A stretch of 64,000 bases of DNA from Pegea sp. RAD2-039 (lineage: Eukaryota; Chordata; Thaliacea; Salpida; Salpidae), in NCBI GenBank assembly GCA_034620365.1, contig JAQGEQ010000232.1:774262-838261 (forward strand). The letters run 5' to 3'. How positions within the stretch are numbered: position 1 is the first letter of the stretch; each line of letters begins with the position of its first letter. The notes under the pieces were generated by a model. That model had not been told where the DNA came from and searched no databases. It saw nothing but the letters and a program-made list of their open reading frames with translations. This document shows positions 1-12,789 of the stretch, piece after piece. A program made the position numbers and the translations under genes.

Positions 1-1090
1 TAATCTTATATTTAATCTAAAATGAATTAAAATTAGGTTTTATCCTTTTGTAATAGTATGTCATTAACAATTTAAGAATCATTTAAAATTAAACAGTTAC
101 ATTAAAAAGAAGTTTGTTTAAAAGATTATTACAAATAGAGTTGTTGTTGATATTATGAAACAAATGTGGTGACAGTAAAAATAATATCATAATATCATAA
201 TATAAGTCATATAATCATAATAATTCTTTATTAGAATTAAAGTGAATGAAAAACTTATGTTCGAAATTTGAATTGAATCTTAAACAAAATATGCTACAAA
301 AAAACTGAAAACTATTTACTTGAGATTAATTACAAAACTAGTGTTTTAATATAAATTAAACTTCTAAGTCATCGACAAATTATTTTGTTAAAAAGTAACA
401 AATGTTAGAGCTTGACATTATCATTTTATTCTAGGAGGTATTTGAAAACTAATTGCTTTAGTAAAAATGGTATAAGGGTGCAATAACTCTGCTGGTAATT
501 AAATACTCATATGAATAATGTTAAAAGATATATTATAAGGTTGCTTTTATGCAAATGTTCATTGATTTTCATCAATGCAATTATTAATTGGGAGTACAAC
601 TGCACAAGATGCAGTTTTTAAAAGCTACTTGAAATGCTTACCAGTTGATTGGTTGGAATTATAATTTTCGCTTATTAACTACACAATTATCTCTATTCTT
701 AAAGAATGTAAAGTTCTAAAAGTTCATTCAAACTGTTACAAAGAAAGAAGCTTTACTATATCTGCTTAAAACAGATCAATTCTATTCATTAATTGTTTGA
801 ATGGTAATCATCTAAAGTGGAGCACAAGATGCAGTTTGTAAAAGTCTTGAAATATTAGTCAGTTATTCTGATTGGCTGTTAATTTTCCATTTCAATCATT
901 TTACAGAATAGTAATTCAAACACTTATGTCAGTTGAGTTAGCAAAAAGTTCAAAAAATAATCATTTTTTTGGTTGGTTTTTCCTCAAAGTGATAAATCTA
1001 AATGTGAAACAAACTCAAATAATTTTTAACTGATTTTATAATAACTAGAAACTATAATTTGGAATTAAATTTATTTCAAAAAGAAAGTTT
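1..1090. other. AT-rich intergenic sequence, no gene seen
   Basis: No coding exon or recognisable element was found. The sequence is rich in A and T runs with stops in all frames. A weak internal similarity links about 590-660 and 820-880 (both carry a 'gcacaagatgcagttt'-like stretch), which suggests an old local duplication. Confidence 0.5.
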
Positions 1091-1092
1091 AG

Positions 1093-1308
1093 TTTTTGAT
1101 ATGAAACTTATTAAAAACTCATCTCACAGTCAACATAAAGCTCTTTAGAAATTTTATTTTTACGAAAAACTAAATTGTAATAAAATCAAACTTTCGAAAT
1201 CCAAACTTCATTTCGTGTTTTGAAAAAACGCATCGAATTATTATAACCAACAGTATAAAATAAGTCCAGATTTAAATCACTAATACCATCATTATTTAAT
1301 AAGCATAG
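1093..1308 (-). pseudogene. Truncated SOUL-gene last exon (relic)
   Basis: This stretch closely matches the 3' end of the - strand SOUL gene at 3810-4552, covering its 3' flank and roughly the last 40 codons. The shared block includes the region before the stop, the codons for the FFKRR-like tail and the Asp/Ser-rich 'DGISDSDLN'-type segment. Small insertions, deletions and substitutions interrupt the frame, and nothing corresponding to the earlier exons follows upstream. It is a dead fourth copy of the cluster. Identity was judged by eye. Confidence 0.75.
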
Positions 1309-1368
1309 AATAATCTAAATTATATAAACTTCTTTAACTATATTTTCGTCCGTATTCACCAAAATATA

Positions 1369-1480
1369 CTCGAAATTAATTTTCTAAAAACTCTCGAAAT
1401 TAATTTTCTAAAAACTCTCGAAATTAATTTTCTAAAAATTCTAGAAATTAATTTTCTAAAAATTCTCGAAATTAATTTTT
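1369..1480. repeat. 24-bp tandem repeat, about 5 copies
   Basis: The unit reads ctctcgaaattaattttct plus aaaaa, with period 24, and is repeated about five times with few changes. The open frame across it (a repeated Lys-Leu-Ile-Ser-Arg peptide on the - strand) follows from the period being a multiple of three and is not evidence of a gene. Confidence 0.9.
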
Positions 1481-1690
1481 TGGTAACAATAAGCAGATTA
1501 AAAAAGAGGAAGTTTAAAAAGGGGAAGTTTGTAAGCGTGATGTCTGTCTTCAAAAACTAAAAAAAGAAACTAGTTTTGTAAAAATAGCATCACACAAATG
1601 CTTTAGGGCAAAAACGGTTTTGGCCAAAAACAACAACAAATAATAACTCAGTTTCTACATTAACAACTATATTCAGTTTCCTGTATTCAT

Positions 1691-1711
1691 CACGTGACTA
1701 AAGGTTTAAAT
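1691..1711 (+). promoter_or_regulatory. CACGTG E-box and TATA-like element of SOUL gene A
   Basis: CACGTG at 1691-1696 is followed by a tttaaata box at about 1704-1711, some 40 bases before the ATG. The same block (about 70 bases) lies before the other + strand SOUL gene (CACGTG at 6573-6578). CACGTG also precedes the - strand gene (4612-4617) at a similar distance. CACGTG is the site of bHLH factors of the USF/MITF/Max class; binding here is inferred. Confidence 0.6.
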
Positions 1712-1752
1712 AGACGCCGAATTCAAGCTTCTAGTCACAACAAAAATACTCA

Positions 1753-2488
1753 ATGATGAAGTCTTCAATCTTTATTCTCTCTCTAATCTCACTTTGCTGC
1801 GCTGGAAAGCTTGGATCTTTGTCAGATTCTGCAACTGGTGATTTTACAGTTCTTTCAAAGGCATGTTCAATTAGCAATCAACTAACAACTAGCTGACTAA
1901 GTGATTTCAGAACGACAACTATGAACTTAGAAGATATGCAAACTTAACTTGGGTCTCAGAAATTACTAACTCTCTTGTATATAATGAGTCCAACTTTGTT
2001 GATATTTTCAACTACATGAATGGTGCAAACTCTGAAGGTAATTAGAATAAGAAGATAGGATCAGAAATTGATGTTTTGTTGCTAGGAATAAAAGTTAAAG
2101 CAGCTACACCCGTGATCACTGGCATAGGGATGAGACCGTGTGCTTTCTGCGTTTTTTCAAGCTCCAAAAGCTTTTATGTATCATCTGATGATCATCTTCC
2201 TTTACCTCTGAGTGACAAAGTTCTTATATACACTCCACATGTCTTTGAAGTTTACGTCAGGTCAGTTTTACTTTTCCCTGCCTCCATCAAGTGTTAATGA
2301 CTTATATCTTTAACAGGAGTTTTGTAGGAAATGCAGATCACGAAGAGTTTATGAGACAAGCTAATATTCTTTTAGAGGATTTGAAAGAAGATGGAATAGC
2401 TGAAAGTGAATTGTATCTTCAACGCTTTTATATGGTTGAGTATGAAAATTCAATTAATGAAGTTGGTATTTCCAAAAAACTTGCTTAA
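1753..2488 (+). CDS. SOUL/HEBP family secreted heme-binding protein (copy A)
   Basis: Four exons: 1753-1860, 1911-2037, 2086-2260 and 2317-2488, giving 193 residues. It starts with an MMKSS hydrophobic signal peptide ending near Cys-Cys-Ala-Gly. The SOUL signature follows: YELRRYANLTWVSE early in exon 2, a pattern of the type I-x-x-A-T-P-V-I-T in exon 3, then a Pro-Cys-x-x-Cys pair and VYVRSF across the last junction. SOUL/HEBP proteins bind heme or tetrapyrroles; family length is about 190-210 residues, as here. Exon sizes and phases match copies B and C. Intron 1 begins with GC rather than GT (position 1861), while copy C has GT at the same place. The first of two adjacent ATGs was chosen. 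The signal peptide suggests secretion, unlike cytosolic vertebrate HEBP1. Confidence 0.9.
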
Positions 2489-3057
2489 ATTTGATGCCAT
2501 TGATGAAATTAAAAGGAATTTGAACTTATCTACATCTTTTTCCTTTTACTAATATCTTCTATATAATCATTAATAGCTCATTATAACTGATAATTTGATA
2601 AAACAGTTTGTAATCTCGAATAAAAGCAACTTTTAGGAAAATATTGTCTTTGAAGATATAGCTCTCACAATTGAAAGATTAAAATATTTAAGGATTTAAA
2701 ATGAAACCTAGAGATTAAGAAAAGATCTAAAAGAAATAATCTGAAGCAAAATTTAAAAAGAACTTTTTTCCGAAAGCTTCAGTTTGTTAGAAAATAGAAA
2801 AGTTTAATTTTTATGTAGATAAAAAAAATCAAATAAAAAAACTGTTCATTAAGAAGTTATTTGTTTACTCAAACCACATTAATTAGATTTGAAAAATACA
2901 ATTAAATGTGAAAGTTTGATTTGATTTTTAATAAAATCTGTGTAACTCAAAGATTAGCATCATAAAATATATATTTTTGTAATTAGATTTAATTACATTA
3001 AACAAAAACTTTAATTAAACTTTTGAGAAATCATAATTTTTCTAACTTAATAGATAT
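2489..3057. other. Intergenic, no gene seen
   Basis: Directly after the stop this resembles the 3' flank of SOUL copy C (7382-7620), including 'ttgatgccattgatgaaatt' just beyond the stop, so the copy A/copy C duplication extends through the 3' UTR. Nothing else is recognisable. Confidence 0.5.
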
Positions 3058-3140
3058 TATTTGTGAGAATGTGTGTTAGCAAGAGGTGTTCTCTTAAGGC
3101 ACTCTCCTTCGCGTTTGTAATAAATAAATAAATAAATATT
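3058..3140 (+). mobile_element. Non-LTR retrotransposon 3' end (CR1/L2-like family)
   Basis: The block ends with a (aata)n microsatellite tail. Preceding it are the family's 3' marks: gagaatgtgtgttagcaaga, then an inverted-repeat-like gtgttctcttaaggcactct, then ccttcgcgttt. The same 3' end recurs at 5332, 11450, 18540, 24340, 26748, 35138, 49096 and 52375. The extreme 5' truncation is typical of target-primed reverse transcription. Confidence 0.8.
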
Positions 3141-3809
3141 TGGCAAATGGTTTTAAAATATCCATTAATTCAGTCGGAATCTACTATCATAGAATTAACA
3201 AGAAGTCCATCTAAATGAAATTCAGACTCCTCAATAAATTGCTAATAAGTCTTTGATGTCTTAAAAGATCCATCAACTCGAGGTTTATTAGATTTATAAA
3301 AATTTTGTATTTTTTCTTGCTGTGTTTTATAGTGACACCTAAAATTCTATATCGTTAAACTGAGAGACGTAAATCTTTCTTAGTGAATAAATCAATTTCT
3401 AGGCTTGAATTCAGTAATTAGAAAATAGAAAAATTAAATCAACTTTCACTCAATTGAAAAAACTTGCCGCTAGATGACGCTAGCAAGTTTGATTGATTTT
3501 GTAAACAAATAAATACTTTGTCAGAAGACTTATTTGTATATTTAGTTCATTTTAACTAACTTTTATATTATTAAAGAGAACGATTTTCTGAAAGCTTTAG
3601 TTTAGTTGAACAAAGAAAAAATTATATTAATTCTTATAAAAATATAGAAACTCCCTTATAATAGAAATTATTAATTATTATATAACTCAAATCGCTTTAA
3701 TTAGATTTTGATATAAAACTTATTAAAAACTCATCTCACAGTCAACATAAGGCAGCAAAAAGTTCATTTAAAAAATTTTATTTTTACGAAAAACTAAATT
3801 GTAATATAA

Positions 3810-4552
3810 TTAAACTTTCAAAATCCAAACTTCATTTCGTCTTTTGAAAAAACGCATCGGACTATCGTAACCGACAGCATAAAATAAGTCAAGATTTAAA
3901 TCACTATCACTAATACCATCAGCATTTAATAAGCCATGAAGCTTAGAAGCTTCTGTTTTCCATTCATTTCCATTTGCATAACCTCCAAAAGTTCTGTGAA
4001 CAACCTGATAAATAAAAGTTCATTTGTAATTTAACTCACTTGACATAGACTTGCATCTCTTGAAGATCAACCAATGAAACTTCATCTCCTGTGGGAGCAG
4101 GGCTTAGCTTAGAAGGAGACATAAAAAACATCATTGTATATGTATTGTTACAGAAAGAACATGGTCTTGTTGAAAATTTGGTGATAACAGGAGAAGTCAT
4201 CTTGATTTTCAGGCCTACGAGTAACAAAATTATTATTTTCATTTGAAACACTTTTTGATAAACTTACTGTCGCTGTTTGCACCTCCAATGTATCCAAAAA
4301 GTTTCCAAAACACTTTGGACTGTACCTGTTTGAAAATGGCACCATCCGTACTAGTAGCAGCCCACTTAGTCACACCATAGCTTCGTAGTTCATAACCATC
4401 ATGCTGAAGAAAAAATTGTTAAAACTAAAGTTATTTCTTTAAGCTTCACTAACTTCTTCTAGAACTGTATAATCAGGAGTTTCATAACCGTTATAGGTTC
4501 CAGCAACTGCTGCAGAGATAATTGAAGCGAGGAGAAAGACGAACAGTTTCAT
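3810..4552 (-). CDS. SOUL/HEBP family secreted heme-binding protein (copy B)
   Basis: Four exons on the - strand: 4552-4454, 4403-4268, 4214-4040 and 3993-3810, giving 197 residues. A signal peptide (MKLFVFLLASIISAAVAG) is followed by DGYELRSYGVTKWAAT, a conserved F-WKLFGYI-GGAN block, LKIKMTSPVIT, a Pro-Cys-Ser-Phe-Cys pair, VYVKTFGGYA and a C-terminal FYAVGY. These are the hallmarks of SOUL proteins, and copy B is closer to the family consensus than copies A or C. It keeps the FGG motif that A and C have lost. Exon phases are identical in all three copies. For the last acceptor I used the one at 3994, because only it keeps the family motif in frame. The heme-binding role is from the family; ligand and site of action here are inferred. 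Confidence 0.9.
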
Positions 4553-4593
4553 GGTTGTAGTTTCAAGTGAATTACTGCTGACTTACCCGTCAC

Positions 4594-4617
4594 TATATAC
4601 TCGATTCTAGCCACGTG
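4594..4617 (-). promoter_or_regulatory. CACGTG E-box and TATATA box of SOUL gene B
   Basis: Read on the - strand, CACGTG (4617-4612) is followed about 12 bases later by a TATATA box, then the ATG at 4552. Spacing matches the + strand copies although the surrounding sequence differs, which suggests the E-box is retained by function. Confidence 0.5.
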
Positions 4618-4624
4618 ACGTTTC

Positions 4625-5331
4625 ATGGTTATTGATCATGAATTGCTTTGTTTATAAAGCTTTTCTCTAAGTCTTTGTTCTGACCACTAAAGTTTGCAGA
4701 CTTAAGTCATTTTCTGCTGCAATTTTTTTCATAGTTGAATTCGCTTTTAGATATCTAACGTTTGTCAAAAATATATCCTGATGAATGAAAATAAGATTGT
4801 TATTTTCACAAAGCTTAAGTTTATGAATACAATTTTTTATTTCTAATTCAGCAAGTATTCAATTTTTTTGAATTAACTTTTATTTTTCTCTTTAACATTT
4901 ATTTTTGTAAACTTGGTAAACATCTTAAAATAAGCTTTCAGTATATTTCATGGCATTTTTACCAAATCTTTTTATTACAAGCCACAAAGATAACTAAAAA
5001 AAGTTAACTGACTTCGCTTGATGACTTTTCAACAAAGTAAATACCATCAAAAACTTTCTCCTTAAAATCCTTTTCAATAAGTCATTTCAAATATTGCAAC
5101 AGTCTTACATAATTTGTTGAAACCAGTGTTTTTATGTAAGGTTTACGTATCATTGTGGTTTTGTTACATAATGATTACAATGCTTTTTATCTATGACTGT
5201 TTCTTTGTTATTCAATTAAATTTTTCCTTTTCTTCTTTTGTTGATTAAGAATAGAGCATTAAATCAGAAATCTATCATTAGATAAACAAATCATTTCAGT
5301 TAAATACGGAATATTTTGAAAATCTTATTAT
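4625..5331. other. Intergenic, no gene seen
   Basis: AT-rich sequence without recognisable exons. It separates the divergent SOUL gene from a 5'-truncated retrotransposon fragment. Confidence 0.4.
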
Positions 5332-5775
5332 ACTTATTTATTTTAATAAACGCGAAGGAGGGTGCCTAAAGAGAGCACCTCTCACTAACACACATTCTCA
5401 CAAATAACATCTATTTGGTCAAAAATATAGAAAGCAAAAGATGTAACACATGATATTTTGATATCACTCAAAGCATATAACAGTGAATAATTACATGGAA
5501 TGTTAATAATATAAAAAAGGAAAAAATCGCATTTTAGAAATGACAATATTATAACGGTTCAACTTCTGCTTGAACAACGCGAGTGATTCTGACATGACAA
5601 TGTCTGATGGCAGCTGGTTCCAAGTACTAATTGTGCGGTATGAGAAATAATTCACTATGGTTAATGTACCAGGTGATATGGGCTTATTAAGATGTAATGT
5701 GTGTCCTCTGAGCTGGTATAAGTTGATATCTCTAGTTTTTCCAAATCAATCAGATCAGAAATTACATCTACTATC
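5332..5775 (-). mobile_element. Non-LTR retrotransposon fragment, RT C-terminus plus 3' end
   Basis: Read on the - strand, codons for an Asn-x-x-Ser-x-Arg-Thr-Ile-Ser-Thr-Trp-Asn-Gln-Leu-Pro block match the conserved C-terminal tail of CR1/L2/Jockey-type reverse transcriptases. A Leu-Phe-Lys-Gln-Lys-Leu-Asn-like run and the family 3' end with an (ataa)n tail follow. Stops and frameshifts are present. Confidence 0.8.
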
Positions 5776-5976
5776 ATAGAGTCAAAAAAATATAGTAAAA
5801 GAAAAAAAGATTTCATCTCACGTACCAACTAAGTCGTTTATTTATTGTGTCCCCTCATCAGTCATCTTGTAAAGCTATTTAAAACGACATAATGACAGAA
5901 AGCATCACAATATTTGCCATAAATTTAATATTGATTACTACTTCATTTGACAGTTCAATTTTATAAGCTTTTTTAG

Positions 5977-6200
5977 ATCGTTTAATCACGCAAATCGACG
6001 CAGTTGATCTTCATGATAATGATGAACACTTTCAAGAAGAAGAAGGCCGAGAAATTGAGAGACTGAAGGGTCAAGCTGTAAGACGAAAGGGCAGAGGTCT
6101 TGGAGATGCTGTTGACCGACTCTAACTTGAATATGAGGGTGTTGATAATGATGGTAATGCATCTGGCCCTACTCGTTCCGTAGAAGAATGGATTCTGTAG
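5977..6200 (+). pseudogene. RBM8A: RBM8A/Y14 N-terminal fragment, broken
   Basis: RBM8A (Y14) is a core exon-junction-complex protein. The + frame encodes an N-terminal segment typical of Y14: DAVDLHDNDE, an acidic patch, ERLKGQAVRRKGRGLG, then GPTRSVEEWIL. In intact Y14 this WIL leads straight into the RNA-recognition motif. Here an in-frame TAA falls after the VDRL segment and a TAG follows WIL; nothing of the RRM comes after. The block begins just after a possible acceptor (ttttttag) and ends at a gtag, so it may be a single copied exon. It is non-functional as Y14. Confidence 0.8.
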
Positions 6201-6572
6201 TTAAAAAGAAATTTAATTAATAGTAAAATTTAAATTACATCAACCAAAGTTTCTTAACTGTTTGATCAACTGTATTCTGATCTGTAGATATTCACCTAAA
6301 TATATATTCATTAGTAATTTGTCACTAAATGTTTTTCCTGAATGAAGTTTTTAGTAAACAACAAACAACTTTTAGGAGGAAGTTAAAAACAAACTTTCGA
6401 AAGTGTGACGTCACTCTTCAAAAACTAAAAAGGAAATAAGTTTTGTAATTAGTTTCCATGACACTTACGCTCAAGGGCATAATTAAATAACTTCCTGTCT
6501 ACAAACGATAACAAACAATAAACTATTTCCTTACAAACCCATGATACACACTAACCAGTTTCCTGTATTCAT

Positions 6573-6595
6573 CACGTGACTAAAGGTTTAAATAG
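6573..6595 (+). promoter_or_regulatory. CACGTG E-box and TATA-like element of SOUL gene C
   Basis: CACGTG at 6573-6578 lies in a block nearly identical to the 1684-1752 region before copy A. The flanking similarity continues upstream to about 6370, where it matches about 1510. Confidence 0.6.
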
Positions 6596-6634
6596 ACGCC
6601 GAATTCAAGCTTCTAGTCACAACAAAAATACTCA

Positions 6635-7381
6635 ATGATGAAGTCTTCAATCTTTATTCTCTCTCTGATCTCATTTTGCTGTGCTCAACAACTTGCATCT
6701 TTGTCAGATTCTGCAACTGGTGATTTTACAGTTCTTTCAAAGGTATGTTTAATTAGCAATCAACTAACAACTAGCTGACTAAGTGATTTCAGAACGACAA
6801 CTATGAACATAGAAGATTTACAAACTTAACTTGGGTCACAGAAATTGCTAACACTCTTGTATATGATGAGTCCAACTTTGTTGATATTTTTAATTACATC
6901 AATGGTGAAAACTCTGAAGGTAATTAGAATAAGAAAGTAGGATCAGAGATTGATATTTTGTTGCTAGGAATAAAAGTTGAAGGAGCTATACCCATGATTA
7001 CTGGCTTATCGATGAGGCCGTGTGCTTTCTGCGCCTTTAATAGCTCCAAGTTCTTTTTCGTATCATCTAAATATGAAGCAGATCTTCCTCTACCTCTGAG
7101 TGACAAAGTTCTTATATATCCGGTACCTGGCTTTGATGTTTACGTCAGGTCAGTCTTACGTTTTTTACCTTCATCAAGTGTTGATAACTTACATCTTTAA
7201 CAGGAGTTTTGAAGGAAATCCGGGTCTAGAAGAGTTTATGAGACAAGCCAATATTCTTTTCGAGGATTTGAAAGAAGATGGAATCACTGAAAGTGATTTG
7301 TATCTTCAATACTTTTACATGGTGGAGTATGAAAATTCAATTAATGAAGTCATTATAGCTAAAAGTTTTACTTGGGTTTGA
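6635..7381 (+). CDS. SOUL/HEBP family secreted heme-binding protein (copy C)
   Basis: Four exons: 6635-6742, 6793-6919, 6968-7148 and 7204-7381, giving 197 residues. It has the same start, signal peptide and splice phases as copy A. All introns are GT-AG; intron 1 begins gtatg where copy A has gcatg. It differs from A and from the family at several signature places: YEHRRF instead of YELRRY, an Ala-Ile-Pro-Met-Ile-Thr block instead of the usual T-P-V-I-T, and an extra Glu-rich stretch at the C-terminus ending SFTWV. Exon 3 is two codons longer than in A. The frame is intact throughout, so it is probably functional, with drift at sites that are conservative in the family. A and C are recent tandem duplicates in direct orientation. 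Confidence 0.88.
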
Positions 7382-8684
7382 TGCCATTGATGAAATTAAA
7401 AGGAATTTGAACTTATTAACAACTAATCTTTTTCCTTTTACTAATGTATTCTATATAATCATTAATAACTCATTATAACTGATAATTCAATAAAATAATT
7501 ATTAATCTGAAATAAAAAGAACTTTGAGAAAAATGTCGTTTTTCATTATATAGCTCTCACAATTGAAGCATAAAAGTAATTAGGGCTTTAAAATGAATCT
7601 TAGAGATTAAGAACAGTTCTAAAATAATTAATTTGAGGCAAATTTGAAAGGAAGTGTTTGCTTTACCTTAGAAGAAATAGTCCGAGACAAAATTTTAGGA
7701 AACTAAATGACTAATCAGCGACCTTTGTAGTGCAGGAATCATCTTCTTCTACTGTATTCTATAAATTTGAATGCAGGAACCACAAAGGTATCTTTGCACT
7801 CGAAAAGCCTTATACTTTTTGTAAAATCATTCAATTTTACCTTCTATACCCGAAGGTATTTTTTCTGAAAAGTTAGAGTTTAGAAATATTAGACGCACTA
7901 TTGACACGGTGTTTGTTTTTAGACAAATCCTTAAAGGGTAACCTAAGCAAAGTAAGTTTTATCAGCAGATCCACCAAAGAAGGTAAATTCCTTCTGTAAG
8001 CCGTTTGTAGTAGAAAACGGCGTAAAACGAAGGTATGAACCTTTCTCCAACCTTATCTAAGATGTCTAGTGTTTCAACCATACCTTATTTTAATTTACAA
8101 AAGACCATTTCAATTTCTACTTTGTGCAAAAACAAGTTACTTTTAATTTAGATGTAGTTTTATGAATTTTATTATTTATGATATAAACTTTGCCATAAAA
8201 ATTATTGTTTAGTTCTGTATTTTGATTCATAAACATAAAAAGGTAATTTTTACAAACTACAAGTTACTACTTAGGGGATTTTTTTATATTTGTCGAAAGT
8301 ATTCGTGTGCAGTTTATTTTAAAAAGTTTATCTTTCAATAAATTAGTCTAAATACAATTTTAATATAAATGAAATTTTATCATCAACATTTTTTCAAAGT
8401 CAATTTAAATTATATCATTAAATTTATATCTTTGAATATGTTGTTTTATTAACAATTTGCTTAAAATTTTATTATTTTTTGATTTGTGTCTTCTTGTCAA
8501 AAACAACTTTATCTTTTGTTGATTCTAACATAATTGTTTTAAATTTAAATATTGAAAATATTATTAACTATATTATACTATATGTTATATCAAATATAAA
8601 ACTTGAGTTAATATTAATAAAAAATGTTAATTATTAATATAGTTACTAATTTTATTAGAAATTTATTTTAGAAAATTTAATAAA
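7382..8684. other. Intergenic, no gene seen
   Basis: The first 240 bases are the duplicated 3' flank of the SOUL unit. The rest is AT-rich, with several short repeats of an 'aaccacaaaggt' and 'cttctatacccgaaggta' kind at 7730-8060 but no coding pattern. Confidence 0.4.
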
Positions 8685-10544
<1,860 letters not shown>

Positions 10545-11449
10545 TTTAAATCAAATTTGAAAGAAAAAATGATGTAATTTTTATGCAATTTTTGTTTTAT
10601 AAATTATGTTTTTAATTATAAGTATTCGATCTTAATTTTGAAATGTAAATGACAACTTTATATATCTTCATATCTCTTCTTACAATGATCTAACTTCTGC
10701 AACTATTTTGATATTTGAACTCTTTAATCATTTGTATCGGAGTCAAATCTGTTTATTCTAAGAGTCACTAATTTGTTCTTTTCTCATTTCTGTCTTTAAA
10801 CTTTTTAATCTCTCATATCTGGTTTTACCTATCATTATGTATTACTAAAAAGTCAATCAAACTATTTGGTAATCATTCTCTCTTCTCTAAAAGATTTTTA
10901 ATTAAATCTAACAGCTTTTAAAATCTTTGTTGGTATATAATCTTTAGAAATTCTGTATCTTCAAAACGATCTTCTAATTCTTAAAATGCTTTTCAATAAA
11001 GATAATATTATCAGTAATGTTATTTTAATTCACCAATTAGCACTTACACTGAATTTTTTTAAGCATTTTTATTGAATTGTATCTATAAAGCTGCGACAAA
11101 ACCAGAAAACAACAAACTGAAAACAACAACACAACAATCAATAAATATATACAATATCAACCAAATTTTTTGGCCTGACAACAGACCAATTATCCATCAA
11201 ACAGTTTAATTGTAAAACAAAACTCACAAATAGACAGAGAAAGTAGGGTTGTCCAAGTAACTTTTGACTTATTACTTTCTACTTTTAAATAATTTCTATT
11301 GTATATAATGAAAGCTTTTAATAGTGTCCAAATATCTTTAAGAAATTGTTCAGTCTGACAGATAATAATGGGGTTAGTATTAAATAAGTTCTCTAATAAA
11401 CTAAGAAGTTAGACTGGATCAAAACCTTTTCGAGTTTCTGTAGAGATAA
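10545..11449. other. Intergenic, no gene seen
   Basis: AT-rich sequence with a Thr/Ile-type low-complexity stretch near 11090-11170 (ccagaaaacaacaaactgaa and similar). No exon-like frame was found. Confidence 0.4.
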
Positions 11450-11760
11450 TATTTATTTATTACAATAAACGTGAAGGAGGGTTCCTGAAGAGATTACCTC
11501 TCGCTAACACATTCTCACAAATAACATCTATTTGGTCAAAAATATAGAAAGCAAAAGATGTAACACATGGCATTTCGATAGCACTCAAAGCATATAACAG
11601 TGAACAATTACATGGAATGTTAATAATATAAAAAAAAAACACAGTTTTTGAAATGACAATGTTGACAATGTTAAAACGGTTCAACCTCTGTTTGAACAAC
11701 CAGAGCGACTTCGACTTGGCAATGTCTGATGGCAGCTGGTTCTATGTACTAATATTAGTA
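11450..11760 (-). mobile_element. Non-LTR retrotransposon 3' fragment at left edge of BCL-2 duplication
   Basis: Same family as 5332-5775, 18540-18845 and 24340-24725. The - strand encodes the end of the RT (Leu-Phe-x-Gln-Arg-Leu-Asn-Arg-Phe) and a C-terminal Cys-Glu-Asn-Val-Leu-Ala-Arg-Gly tail, with an ataa-rich 3' end. It forms the left boundary of the duplicated unit. Confidence 0.8.
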
Positions 11761-12789
11761 GTGGAAATGTCTGCTGAGTAATATAACCACTGAAGGAAAT
11801 AGGATAGAAGCTGATTACTAGAGTAGTTTTAGAAAAGAGTTGAAATTGATGTTTAAAAAGTAAGTTGTCAGTAGTTTAGACCTTCTATTAGAAAGGTACA
11901 TAACTGAAAGGTAACGAAGAATTAAAGACACACAAATTATTATAGATTATATAGACCATATAGTGAAGACCTTTTGTTAGCTTATTCAAAAAGTTCAGTC
12001 TTTTCAAGATCACTGAAATAGTTTGTTATGAATAAGGGTGTGGATAAACGAGAATTAAAATTAGATTTAACATGATGAAATATTTCACAAATTTTACTTT
12101 CCCTACAGTCGTGTCACTAATTAATTTTAATTTCATATTACTTCACTTTTGTAAAGAGGTCTGTATTTGCTAATTGTAATGATAATGACTCTTCATAAAA
12201 AACTCAAATTATTAAAGCGACTAATAACAACGTTCAATATAAAAGGTCCCTGCGCTCTCTGCAACACATTGAATTTATAAGGACTGAAGATCTATCAGAA
12301 ATTTCAAACGCTCCAGATTAAGCTTCATTTAATGTCACAAAATAACCTCAGATACATCAAATCTCTTCTGCTCCATATACTACAACTCGTTTAAGGTCAT
12401 TTTTGTGTCTCTGACGAGCTTAAGAACTGTGGATGACACGAAGCTGTTCTGCCACAAATTTGCTTAAAGAAGGACAGTTCGAAATTGAACAATAAAAAGG
12501 ATAAGAAGTAGGTTCAAGCGCTACAAATTTTGTTGTCTCGCTTCCTCTACCTTTTCTTCCGCCGAGGTTGCAACAACTTCAACGGAATTCTTTATTTTTC
12601 ATAGGAAAACGCTCATATCTCTCCCTTTGCCATCTGTGTTTGCTTACATCCTACTCTTTCTTTAGCGAGAAAGCTTTTGCTTCCGTATTGATCTCTGACT
12701 AGATCCAGTAGAACATATTTGTTTGTTCTTTAGGCCGTGAGATAAACTTTTGTCTTCTACTTTCACTTTTTAGCTTTTCTACCTCATAA

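Noticed and set aside
1356-1553. Open frame with repeated Lys-Leu-Ile-Ser-Arg peptide
   Set aside because: It is produced by a 24-bp tandem repeat and has no splice or promoter context.
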